From NCBI GenBank assembly GCA_039566865.1, contig CM076951.1:20159484-20223483 (forward strand): a DNA stretch of 64,000 bases, written 5' to 3'. The position numbers were made by a program, and so were the translations under genes. Shown piece by piece: positions 46,901 through 57,633 of the stretch (positions are counted from its first letter, which is position 1; each line of letters starts with the position of its first letter). This stretch comes from Aurelia coerulea. Taxonomy: Eukaryota; Cnidaria; Scyphozoa; Semaeostomeae; Ulmaridae. Under the pieces are notes generated by a model. The model made no database searches. It was not told where the DNA came from and saw only the letters and a list, made by a program, of their open reading frames with translations.

Positions 46901-47100
46901 AGAGAATTTGATTTATGAATTTGAAAGAGCACCGTTTTAGCGTACATCTTCGTTACGGTAGCCAAAGAGAATTTGATTTATGAATTTGAAAGAGCACCGT
47001 CTAGCGTATATCTTCGTTACGGTAGCCAAAGAGAATTTGATTTATGAATTTGAAAGAGCACCGTCTAGCGTATATCTTCGTTACGGTAGCCAAAGAGAAT
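38000..47100 (+). repeat. Higher-order segment, copy 2
   Basis: Same variant order as copy 1, including the 57-bp monomers (38478, about 39050, 41366), the TATGGGTTTG monomer and the 62-bp monomers (42522, 43738). It differs by a local duplication near 38.4-39.2 kb, by two extra monomers near 46.67-46.80 kb (one reading CACTCTTTTAGCG) and by a few point changes (AGATCACC near 42376, TTTAGTGTAC near 43219). Confidence 0.85.
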
Positions 47101-50100
47101 TTGATTTATGAATTTGAAAGAGCACCGTCTAGCGTATATCTTCGTTACGGTAGCCAAAGAGAATTTGATTTATGAATTTGAAAGAGCACCGTCTAGCGTA
47201 TATCTTCGTTACGGTAGCCAAAGAGAATTTGATTTATGAATTTGAAAGAGCACCGTCTAGCGTAAATCTTCGTTACGGTAGCCAAAGAGAATTTGATTTA
47301 TGAATTTGAAAGAGCACCGTTTTAGCGTACATCTTCGTTACGGTAGCCAAAGAGAATTTGATTTATGAATTTGAAAGAGCACCGTTTAGCGTACATCTTC
47401 GTTACGGTAGCCAAAGAGAATTTGATTTATGAATTTGAAAGAGCACCGTCTAGCGTATATCTTCGTTACGGTAGCCAAAGAGAATTTGATTTATGAATTT
47501 GAAAGAGCACCGTCTAGCGTATATCTTCGTTACGGTAGCCAAAGAGAATTTGATTTATGAATTTGAAAGAGCACCGTTTTAGCGTACATCTTCGTTACGG
47601 TAGCCAAAGAGAATTTGATTTATGAATTTGAAAGAGCACCGTTTTAGCGTACATCTTCGTTACGGTAGCCAAAGAGAATTTGATTTATGAATTTGAAAGA
47701 GCACCGTCTAGCGTATATCTTCGTTACGGTAGCCAAAGAGAATTTGATTTATGAATTTGAAAGAGCACCGTTTTAGCGTATATCTTCGTTACGGTAGCCA
47801 AAGAGAATTTGATTTATGAATTTGAAAGAGCACCGTCTAGCGTATATCTTCGTTACGGTAGCCAAAGAGAATTTGATTTATGAATTTGAAAGAGCACCGT
47901 CTAGCGTATATCTTCGTTACGGTAGCCAAAGAGAATTTGATTTATGAATTTGAAAGAGCACCGTTTTAGCGTACATCTTCGTTACGGTAGCCAAAGAGAA
48001 TTTGATTTATGAATTTGAAAGAGCACCGTCTAGCGTATATCTTCGTTACGGTAGCCAAAGAGAATTTGATTTATGAATTTGCAAGAGCACCGTCTAGCGT
48101 AAATCTTCGTTACGGTAGCCAAAGAGAATTTGATTTATGAATTTGAAAGAGCACCGTTTTAGCGTACATCTTCGTTACGGTAGCCAAAGAGAATTTGATT
48201 TATGAATTTGAAAGAGCACCGTTTAGCGTATATCTTCGTTACGGTAGCCAAAGAGAATTTGATTTATGAATTTGAAAGAGCACCGTTTAGCGTATATCTT
48301 CGTTACGGTAGCCAAAGAGAATTTGATTTATGAATTTGAAAGAGCACCGTTTAGCGTATATCTTCGTTACGGTAGCCAAAGAGAATTTGATTTATGAATT
48401 TGAAAGAGCACCGTCTAGCGTACATCTTCGTTACGGTAGCCAAAGAGAATTTGATTTATGAATTTGAAAGAGCACCGTCTAGCGTATATCTTCGTTACGG
48501 TAGCCAAAGAGAATTTGATTTATGAATTTGAAAGAGCACCGTTTTAGCGTACATCTTCGTTACGGTAGCCAAAGAGAATTTGATTTATGAATTTGAAAGA
48601 GCACCGTTTTAGCGTACATCTTCGTTACGGTAGCCAAAGAGAATTTGATTTATGAATTTGAAAGAGCACCGTTTAGCGTACATCTTCGTTACGGTAGCCA
48701 AAGAGAATTTGATTTATGAATTTGAAAGAGCACCGTTTTAGCGTACATCTTCGTTACGGTAGCCAAAGAGAATTTGATTTATGAATTTGAAAGAGCACCG
48801 TCTAGCGTACATCTTCGTTACGGTAGCCAAAGAGAATTTGATTTATGAATTTGAAAGAGCACCGTTTAGCGTATATCTTCGTTACGGTAGCCAAAGAGAA
48901 TTTGATTTATGAATTTGAAAGAGCACCGTCTAGCGTATATCTTCGTTACGGTAGCCAAAGAGAATTTGATTTATGAATTTGAAAGAGCACCGTTTAGCGT
49001 ATATCTTCGTTACGGTAGCCAAAGAGAATTTGATTTATGGATTTGAAAGAGCACCGTTTAGCGTACATCTTCGTTACGGTAGCCAAAGAGAATTTGATTT
49101 ATGAATTTGAAAGAGCACCGTTTAGCGTACATCTTCGTTACGGTAGCCAAAGAGAATTTGATTTATGAATTTGAAAGAGCACCGTTTAGCGTATATCTTC
49201 GTTACGGTAGCCAAAGAGAATTTGATTTATGAATTTGAAAGAGCACCGTTTAGCGTACATCTTCGTTACGGTAGCCAAAGAGAATTTGATTTATGAATTT
49301 GAAAGAGCACCATTTTAGCGTACATCTTCGTTACGGTAGCCAAAGAGAATTTGATTTATGGATTTGAAAGAGCACCGTTTAGCGTACATCTTCGTTACGG
49401 TAGCCAAAGAGAATTTGATTTATGAATTTGAAAGAGCACCGTCTAGCGTATATCTTCGTTACGGTAGCCAAAGAGAATTTGATTTATGAATTTGAAAGAG
49501 CACCGTCTAGCGTACATCTTCGTTACGGTAGCCAAAGAGAATTTGATTTATGAATTTGAAAGAGCACCGTTTAGCGTACATCTTCGTTACGGTAGCCAAA
49601 GAGAATTTGATTTATGAATTTGAAAGAGCACCGTCTAGCGTATATCTTCGTTACGGTAGCCAAAGAGAATTTGATTTATGAATTTGAAAGAGCACCGTCT
49701 AGCGTACATCTTCGTTACGGTAGCCAAAGAGAATTTGATTTATGAATTTGAAAGAGCACCGTTTAGCGTACATCTTCGTTACGGTAGCCAAAGAGAATTT
49801 GATTTATGAATTTGAAAGAGCACCGTCTAGCGTACATCTTCGTTACGGTAGCCAAAGAGAATTTGATTTATGAATTTGAAAGAGCACCTTTTAGCGTATA
49901 TCTTCGTTACGGTAGCCAAAGAGAATTTGATTTATGAATTTGAAAGAGCACCGTCTAGCGTACATCTTCGTTACGGTAGCCAAAGAGAATTTGATTTATG
50001 AATTTGAAAGAGCACCGTTTAGCGTAAATCTTCGTTACGGTAGCCAAAGAGAATTTGATTTATGAATTTGAAAGAGCACCGTTTTAGCGTATATCTTCGT

Positions 50101-50700
50101 TACGGTAGCCAAAGAGAATTTGATTTATGAATTTGAAAGAGCACCGTTTTAGCGTATATCTTCGTTACGGTAGCCAAAGAGAATTTGATTTATGAATTTG
50201 AAAGAGCACCGTCTAGCGTATATCTTCGTTACGGTAGCCAAAGAGAATTTGATTTATGAATTTGAAAGAGCACCGTCTAGCGTATATCTTCGTTACGGTA
50301 GCCAAAGAGAATTTGATTTATGAATTTGAAAGAGCACCGTTTTAGCGTACATCTTCGTTACGGTAGCCAAAGAGAATTTGATTTATGAATTTGAAAGAGC
50401 ACCGTCTAGCGTATATCTTCGTTACGGTAGCCAAAGAGAATTTGATTTATGAATTTGCAAGAGCACCGTCTAGCGTAAATCTTCGTTACGGTAGCCAAAG
50501 AGAATTTGATTTATGAATTTGAAAGAGCACCGTTTTAGCGTACATCTTCGTTACGGTAGCCAAAGAGAATTTGATTTATGAATTTGAAAGAGCACCGTTT
50601 AGCGTACATCTTCGTTACGGTAGCCAAAGAGAATTTGATTTATGAATTTGAAAGAGCACCGTTTTAGCGTACATCTTCGTTACGGTAGCCAAAGAGAATT
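46480..50700 (+). repeat. Third, partial higher-order relative
   Basis: A run of variants around the rare CACTCTTTTAGCGTATATC monomer (about 46675) resembles the run around CACCTTTTAGCGTATATC (about 49887), 3.2 kb further on. Both are followed by GTCTAG pairs, a long monomer, and a TTTGCAAGAG monomer with GTAAATC. Points to additional, smaller duplication cycles in the right third of the array. Confidence 0.5.
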
Positions 50701-52194
50701 TGATTTATGAATTTGAAAGAGCACCGTCTAGCGTATATCTTCGTTACGGTAGCCAAAGAGAATTTGATTTATGAATTTGAAAGAGCACCGTTTTAGCGTA
50801 CATCTTCGTTACGGTAGCCAAAGAGAATTTGATTTATGAATTTGAAAGAGCACCGTCTAGCGTATATCTTCGTTACGGTAGCCAAAGAGAATTTGATTTA
50901 TGAATTTGAAAGAGCACCGTTTTAGCGTACATCTTCGTTACGGTAGCCAAAGAGAATTTGATTTATGAATTTGAAAGAGCACCGTTTTAGCGTACATCTT
51001 CGTTACGGTAGCCAAAGAGAATTTGATTTATGAATTTGAAAGAGCACCGTTTAGCGTACATCTTCGTTACGGTAGCCAAAGAGAATTTGATTTATGAATT
51101 TGAAAGAGCACCGTTTTAGCGTACATCTTCGTTACGGTAGCCAAAGAGAATTTGATTTATGAATTTGAAAGAGCACCGTCTAGCGTATATCTTCGTTACG
51201 GTAGCCAAAGAGAATTTGATTTATGAATTTGAAAGAGCACCGTTTAGCGTACATCTTCGTTACGGTAGCCAAAGAGAATTTGATTTATGAATTTGAAAGA
51301 GCACCGTTCTAGCGTACATCTTCGTTACGGTAGCCAAAGAGAATTTGATTTATGAATTTGAAAGAGCACCGTTTAGCGTACATATTCGTTACGGTAGCCA
51401 AAGAGAATTTGATTTATGAATTTGAAAGAGCACCGTTTAGCGTATATCTTCGTTACGGTAGCCAAAGAGAATTTGATTTATGAATTTGAAAGAGCACCGT
51501 TTAGCGTATATCTTCGTTACGGTAGCCAAAGAGAATTTGATTTATGAATTTGAAAGAGCACCGTTTAGCGTATATCTTCGTTACGGTAGCCAAAGAGAAT
51601 TTGATTTATGAATTTGCAAGAGCACCGTTTTAGCGTACATCTTCGTTACGGTAGCCAAAGAGAATTTGATTTATGAATTTGAAAGAGCACCGTTTAGCGT
51701 ACATCTTCGTTACGGTAGCCAAAGAGAATTTGATTTATGAATTTGAAAGAGCACCGTCTAGCGTATATCTTCGTTACGGTAGCCAAAGAGAATTTGATTT
51801 ATGAATTTGAAAGAGCACCGTCTAGCGTATATATTCGTTACGGTAGCCAAAGAGAATTTGATTTATGAATTTGAAAGAGCACCGTCTAGCGTACATCTTC
51901 GTTACGGTAGCCAAAGAGAATTTGATTTATGAATTTGAAAGAGCACCGTTTTTGCGTATTACGGTAGCCAAAGAGAATTTGATTTATGAATTTGAAAGAG
52001 CACCGTTTTTGCGTATTACGGTAGCCAAAGAGAATTTGATTTATGAATTTGAAAGAGCACCGTCTAGCGTATATCTTCGTTACGGTGGCCAAAGAGAATT
52101 TGATTTATGAATTTGAAAGAGCACCGTTTAGCGTACACTTCGTTACGGTAGCCAAAGAGAATTTGATTTATGAATTTGAAAGAGCACCGTCTAG

Positions 52195-52345
52195 CGTATA
52201 TATTCTTATACATCTTTGTTACGGTAGCCAAAGGGAATTTGATTGATGAATTTGAAAGAGCACCGTCTAGCGTAAGTCTTCGTTTCGGTAGCCAAAAAGA
52301 ACTTGATTGATGAATTTTAAAGAGCACTGTTTAGCGTTAATTTAC
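52195..52345 (+). repeat. Decayed satellite monomers, right edge
   Basis: The last two to three monomers carry several changes each (ATATTCTTATACATCTTTG, GATTGATG, GTAAGTCTTCGTTTCGG, GAATTTTAAAGAGCACTG) and the similarity ends near 52345. The right edge decays more sharply than the left. Confidence 0.8.
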
Positions 52346-53941
52346 ATTTTATGCAGACTTTGTCCACAAGTGATTTGCTAAACCTATTGTTACACCCTTT
52401 TTTGTCACTTCTTTTGACCCAAAAGCTCCTGTTTACGCTGTTTCGTGCAATGATGAAAGTCACTCGAATCAATGCTTGCATTTGAGCTTTAATTTCGTAT
52501 GTCTTATGACGTATGACATTGTTCGTCGATGGTGGTTTCACATAGTTGCAGTGCTTCATATCGACTCCAGCTTGGCTCAAACATTCCTAAAGTTATGACT
52601 TATAAGACGAAATAATGCCATGCTCGATAAGGCCCCCCCTTGACGTATAAAATCGGTAGCTTATGGTGGCCCTTGATTGTTCTAAGGATTTTATCTGTTG
52701 CAGTTGTTTTTTCTATGCAACCCAAGCACAATTACAGACAATGCAAAATTGGAAAAAAAATAGATAAAACTACTGCACTACACACGGGAGACACGAAATG
52801 TGCCTCTGTCTCATAGACTCCTGTGAGCTTTAGTCAGTCCCATTCTGATGATAACACAAATTTCAAAGGCCTTTGTTTGCCAAGAATGTTTCCGTTTTTC
52901 GCATCTGATTTTTTCTAGTATCTATCTTTAAGTGCAACTTTCTTTTACCAGTATCCATCAAATGGTTTCAATATTTTTGCACAACGATTCGGAGATTCCA
53001 AACTGCAATGTTTTTTCCTGCCGTCTTCTTTTTGGATCATTGCTTGTTTATGATCTACAAGTTACCCTTGTTATCTCCGATTTCCCCTAGGACATATTTC
53101 GCCCAGTGGTATCCTTCTTAGCAGTTTATAACCTTGTTTTTGTCTCAGTAGAAAAACAAAATCATGAGGTGATATCCTTTATATCCTCCTAGCAAAATAC
53201 TTGGATGGCATACAAAACCTTTTGCAATGGGATTTGCTTGCATTCAGACTGTTCTTTTAACTGTTGCAGGCCGCACTTACAATTGCTAGAATGCGGGAAT
53301 CGGCCGTTAGCTACAGGCGATGCTGTTGACAGAATAATTCTGGTTTCCACTTCTGTAATAAATGTAACAGTCAGTAAGGTCCTCCTCACGCTAACATTCA
53401 ACCTACAACATGTTGAGGTAGATGAACAATGTATCGTGGATAGACGGAATATATTCATTTTGGTGCATGTGCAGCGAGCAGTCTTGGCCAGTTTTTTCCA
53501 TCACAAAAGCTCTTTAAAGGCTTCATTACATTGTTTATCTTAATGTACTACATATGTAATTCTCGATTAAAACTTCAAAATTTCAACTTTACACTTTCTT
53601 GGATAAATGTAGATTCCAGCTCTGTAAACGAAAATCTCCCTGGGCCACTAATTTCTGAATTATGGACCAACATTCTAACAGTTGGTCAACAAATCATTCC
53701 CTGACAAGGCCCTAGCAACGGCTATTTTGTTAACTATTTGGAGGCCGAATTTCGAATTTTGGGCTTGAGGTCTGCAATTCTTCTCTGCCTTCTATTCCAC
53801 CATTCCATTTTCAAAGTGAATAGGAGGCTCTAGCATAATGGTTGAGTGGTTGAGAGTTCAAAATATTTGTATAAACAAGTAATTAGAGTAGAATATATTT
53901 ATATTTATACGCACTTTTATGCGATTTGAAATAAGCACGAC
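52346..53941. other. Unassigned sequence right of the satellite
   Basis: No element ends, RNA gene or exon recognised. A 112-codon plus-strand frame at 53205-53543 and an overlapping minus-strand frame have no domain character and are probably chance. Confidence 0.4.
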
Positions 53942-54373
53942 GTTCGAGCCAGGCCCGATACCAGCCTTAATTCTTAGAGGGGCAAAGAACCAAAATTTTC
54001 CGACGCTCTAAAGTCAACAACAACAACAGCAACAACCCCAATTTTAGGAACATACGTTAAAACATGCACGAAAAGACTGATGTGCTCCTTTAATGACTAG
54101 ATTTTGGAATTATTTTGTAGTTTCAACGTTGCAGCCTTCAACATTGGTCAATATGAAGGAAAAAATGCTGTAGATTCAAAATCCATGTTAAATTTTATCC
54201 TCGAAAGACAATAAATTCATGTTCTATGCATCATTGTCCCAGTGAAATCTTCTAAATGTGGGCCTGTAACAACAACAAAATCCGACAAGTGGAGTAAAAT
54301 TTCCGACAAATGGCCTTGCTCCGCCCCCCCCCCCGCCCCCCCCCCCCCCACTGGCTTCGGCCATGGTTCGAGC
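53942..54373 (-). mobile_element. hAT-like MITE, family T, copy 1
   Basis: Element 53950-54365 (416 bp) starts CAGGCCCGATACCAG and ends CTGGCTTCGGCCATG, an imperfect inverted pair. GTTCGAGC flanks both sides exactly (53942-53949 and 54366-54373). It is the reverse complement of 61229-61646 at roughly 85% identity. The right end holds long C-runs whose length may be unreliable. No coding sequence. Confidence 0.9.
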
Positions 54374-54990
54374 ATAGCCCGTTATCAAGCCTCAATATTT
54401 ATCAAAATATTTGTAGCAGACAAGAAGTAAAGTTGAGTTATGATATTCATCGGCAACGATCGTAATATCAGCCAAGAATGGGAAATAAAGATATTGATGA
54501 AGAGGGGCAAAACTCACAAGCAGCTTTATCATGAAAATGGATTTTTTAGAGGCCGTGAACGATCCGAAGAGCAAGGCAAAAAGCACCTTTCAACCTCCTC
54601 AAAATCTGCCTAGTTAGGCGCACAAAATGAAGTTGAAAATGGCATTCTGGCCTACTTTGAAATTGGTCACGCAAAGAGGTGAAAATTGAAACCATTTTTC
54701 CGAACTTCTTGACCTCACATTTTCAAAGATACACATTTAGGTCTTCCGAATTCAGGTTAAGTTAAATAATTTATCCATTTCTTGCTTGCTGTGATGAAAT
54801 TTTTTAATATGAGGTCTAACTTTGCTGCATGCTTGACTAAAAAAAGAATTTTCTCTAATTTCGAATTAGTTGACTTAAGATTTGTTGTTTGCCTTTCATG
54901 GTAGTCTCCATAGTTCATATAACTGACATACAAAATTTGGCAATCATTTGTAATTCCACGCAGAGTTGGGAACAAAACATCTTGGTAATT
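54374..54990. other. Unassigned sequence
   Basis: No exon, repeat pair or RNA gene recognised. Confidence 0.35.
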
Positions 54991-56017
54991 GTCCGTCCGA
55001 CAGAAAAAAGAGAGGATTTATTTTTCCCAAAACAAATGGTAGTGATAAAGCCACGGAATTTTGTTGGAGCTATCTCCCAACTTGCTAATTTGTTTGGAGG
55101 AATCACCTTTGCACGAAGAAAAGTATCTACAGCCTTTAAATTTTGACTAAAGAGTGTGTCCGTCCGACAGTTGCTGGTGTGTACTTTTCACAGTACTCTT
55201 CAATTATGCAACAGTGCATACAGCAATTGGAGTTGCTCACAATGGGAACAACAGGAATTGTTCGCAATGGGTTTTGAAGATTAATTCAGCATTGTTTTGT
55301 TTCAAGCATATTTTTTATAAAACCTGTCGGACGGACTTTCGTTATATTTTTTATCCGCAATAGAAGTCAATAATGTGTCCCAATGTTGAAAAGTGGACAT
55401 TACTGTGTCATGAATAGGTAGAAAGTATGCATCAAAAATAGATTTATGCGTATTTTGGCACCAAACTCTCCATTCTGAAAATCTGTCGGACGGACATTCC
55501 AATAAGATAATGCTTATCTTGTGCCTGGGCCAACAATAACACCAACGAGTATGTGGAACCTACGCAGCGCCATGTTGTTATTAATTTAGAATTACTTCTG
55601 TTTGTGTTTTCAGAAGTTCAATTTTGCAGTACGTTTTTGTCCATCCGACATGTCCATCTGACACGTTTGTTATCCTTTTTTGACGAACAAGTTGTTATTT
55701 TTCTAAGTGTTACATGAGTTACATTGTCAGCAATAGACAATAACATAGAACAGTTACAGTCTTTTATGAGTTATGCTTAATGCTGAGATAGAATTGAGGT
55801 TGAAGTAACTATTTTTGCACATGTGCATTTTCTATCTAGTCCATCCGACATGTCGATGTTCTTCGTTATTCCCAGAGCAACATTCGTTTTGAAAACAAAT
55901 CAGTTTCTTGTTTTCATTACCCTTTGGATGCTTTATATCATGCAAGGTTACATTATGGTCTTACATCAAAGCTAAGAATTTGGTAGGCTTTCAAAGTATC
56001 TAATGTCCATCCGACAG
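54991..56017. repeat. Regularly spaced 13-bp motif GTCCRTCCGACAK
   Basis: Seven copies start at 54991, 55158, 55324 (inverted), 55483 (inverted), 55639, 55839 and 56005; a weaker eighth (GTCCATCTGACAC) follows at 55652. Start-to-start distances are 167, 166, 159, 156, 200 and 166 bp. The first four read GTCCGTCCGACAG (or complement) and the last three GTCCATCCGACA(T/G). The sequence between copies shows no mutual similarity by eye. It could be a decayed ~166-bp satellite under constraint at one site, or an ordered set of protein-binding sites. Confidence 0.75.
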
Positions 56018-56682
56018 ATTTTTGAATTTAAAAATAGGCCCTTCTTTCTGCAAGTGCAAAGAAACTAAAATTATGCACTACTTCTGGCCCCTTTCCACAA
56101 AAGCAAGGAAAGGAAATCACGGAGAAACAAACTAAGATCAACAAAAAAGGTTATGAAGACCAAGGGAAAAGAGGGAGACATTCAAATATCAAGTCACGAA
56201 ATACTGATCTTTCATTTCAGTTTTTACAAGATTGCACTTTTTGCATTTTTGGGAAATTATATAACAATAATCAATAGAAGATTTCGGACTCAAATTTGGT
56301 GTGTGGCTTCGTCAACCTATGCTGCATCTACCGAACCAAAACATTTTTAAACGGAAGCATATACCCAGTGGCATCATATCCATAAAATTTCAGCTTTGTA
56401 TCATTTGCAATTAATTTCTAAGAATTTAGAAAAATCTAAACATTATGCATACGGCATTCAAACAGGAATGTATCAAGGATGAAACTTCATTTTTGACAGA
56501 GTTAGAGCTGATCAAAAGTAATACATATGTGGTACCTAATTTCTGTTTTTGCAGGGGTTGGTTTTTTCTGAGTTATGGAGTAGATAGCTTTGAGGTTTTA
56601 TGGTATAGCTATATTTTGCTACTAATGTTTCATCTTTCTTTGTATTCTCTGCATGGTACATTACCGAAATTGTGACTTCCGA
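56018..56682. other. Unassigned AT-rich stretch
   Basis: Short open frames only; no exon or element ends recognised. Confidence 0.35.
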
Positions 56683-57218
56683 AGCACTCGGGTATCTTAG
56701 TTGATTTGAGAGGGAGAGTGACTAATTGGATGAGAATAGGTTACTATTCTCACCCAAGGGGTCACTCTGAAATCTCAAAATAACGCATGAAAACTCCATT
56801 CTTTACCCCCACGGGATCTGCTTAGCTATGTGTGTAGCCCCTTGAGGCTCAAGCAAGGTATTTAAAGCTTAGAATTGGTTTATTCCGTCTCTTTCTACGC
56901 AACAAGCAGTCACACGTGTAAAAGCGACCCACCTCTCCTCCCTCGGCGACGGTTCTTTCCGCCAACAGTGGCCATTTCCACTTCACTTTTCAACTATTAC
57001 AGTATTTGCAGTTTTCCTATTTTTTCTTATGTGTGTCATGGGCTTAAAGGCAAAAAGGGGCATTAACTGGGGACTATAGGCCTTTAAGCCTAGAAAAGTG
57101 AAGTGAAAATTGTCCATTAGTCACAATTCCTCTCAAATAGCGATCTTCCTTCGCACTCGGGTATCTTAGTTGATTTGAGAGGGAGAGTGACTAATTGGAT
57201 GAGAATAGGTTACTATTC
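56683..57218. mobile_element. Composite repeat: 66-bp direct repeats around repeat P and a hairpin
   Basis: GCACTCGGGTATCTTAG… to …GGTTACTATTC occurs at about 56685-56750 and again at about 57152-57218. Between them are the right copy of the 183-bp repeat P and a segment able to fold: CACTTCACTTTTC pairs with GAAAAGTGAAGTG and GGCTTAAAGGC with GCCTTTAAGCC. ATTTGAGAGGGAGAGTGACT pairs imperfectly with a complement at 57114-57140. This looks like a tandemly duplicated or partly inverted non-autonomous element. Its class is not determined. Confidence 0.6.
56743..56925 (+). repeat. 183-bp repeat P, right copy
   Basis: Identical to 22950-23132, 33,793 bp away on the other side of the satellite and in the same orientation. 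Just beyond it the 17-mer TCGGCGACGGTTCTTTC is the exact reverse complement of sequence just beyond the left copy (about 23155-23171). Confidence 0.85.
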
Positions 57219-57633
57219 AAGAAATGCCTCTCTGGCCTATATGTAACTATATATATTCTTGTGCGTAATGACTGGCTAGTTTGATGATCTAATGATTGGT
57301 TCTAGGCGAAAATAGCTACCAGAGCGATTCTAACAACCTTGATTTAGAAAATTTTCTGGGGAGAGCTAATGGGGGCACCTCTGGCGCATTCTAAGGAGTT
57401 TACAAAAAGAAATATTTCTTGCGGCAAAAATGAGGTCCCCTTTTTGAAATTTGCCCCCCTAGTTATGATTCCTTAAAAGAGGCCCTGAAGTTTTTGATTA
57501 TGAAATATGAGTCAATGAACATGATGTTTTTTGTCGTGGTACTCGCCCTAAAAACAGTTGTAAGGTGATCTGAAAAGAACTCTTGACATCATAATTTTCC
57601 AAACTTGTATACAGTTTGTTGGGACACCCCAAA
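57219..57633. other. Unassigned sequence
   Basis: Nothing recognised. Confidence 0.35.

Larger units (their letters stand above)
24448..52340 (+). repeat. 64/65-bp satellite array, about 430 monomers
   Basis: Head-to-tail copies of one monomer, almost all 64 or 65 bp, with no spacers. The core TTCGTTACGGTAGCCAAAGA is nearly invariant. Two sites about 10 bp apart carry most variation: GTTTAGCG, GTCTAGCG or GTTTTAGCG (the extra T makes 65 bp), and GTACATC, GTATATC or GTAAATC. The alleles are linked: GTTTTAG goes mostly with CATC, GTCTAG mostly with TATC or AATC. Rare markers are TTTGCAAGAG, TATGGATTTG, GGTGGCC, GAACTTG, a 57-bp monomer (GTTTTTGCGTATTACGG) and a 62-bp form (GTACACTTCG). Neither 64 nor 65 is a multiple of three and stops recur in every frame, so the array is non-coding; the 60-80 codon frames in it appear only at short monomers. 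GC is about 38% with four CpGs per monomer. Confidence 0.98.

Noticed and set aside
24448..52340. CRISPR-like or protein-coding tandem array
   Set aside because: Monomers are directly adjacent without spacers, and 64/65-bp units shift frame with stops in every frame. The 60-80 codon frames occur only where a short monomer shifts the phase.
24448..52340. CENP-B box in the satellite monomer
   Set aside because: CTTCGTT matches the start of the box, but the A and CGGG positions required later in the motif are not present (GGTAGCC instead). A centromeric role is not supported by this alone.
53205..53543. A 112-codon plus-strand gene
   Set aside because: No domain, no splice context, and an equally long overlapping frame on the other strand.
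22950..56925. Giant transposon with 183-bp terminal direct repeats carrying the satellite
   Set aside because: No target duplication lies outside the two copies, and the right copy sits inside its own local repeat structure. Independent insertions are simpler.
56683..57218. LTR retrotransposon with short LTRs
   Set aside because: The 66-bp direct repeats lack TG…CA ends, primer-binding site and polypurine tract, and nothing is encoded between them.
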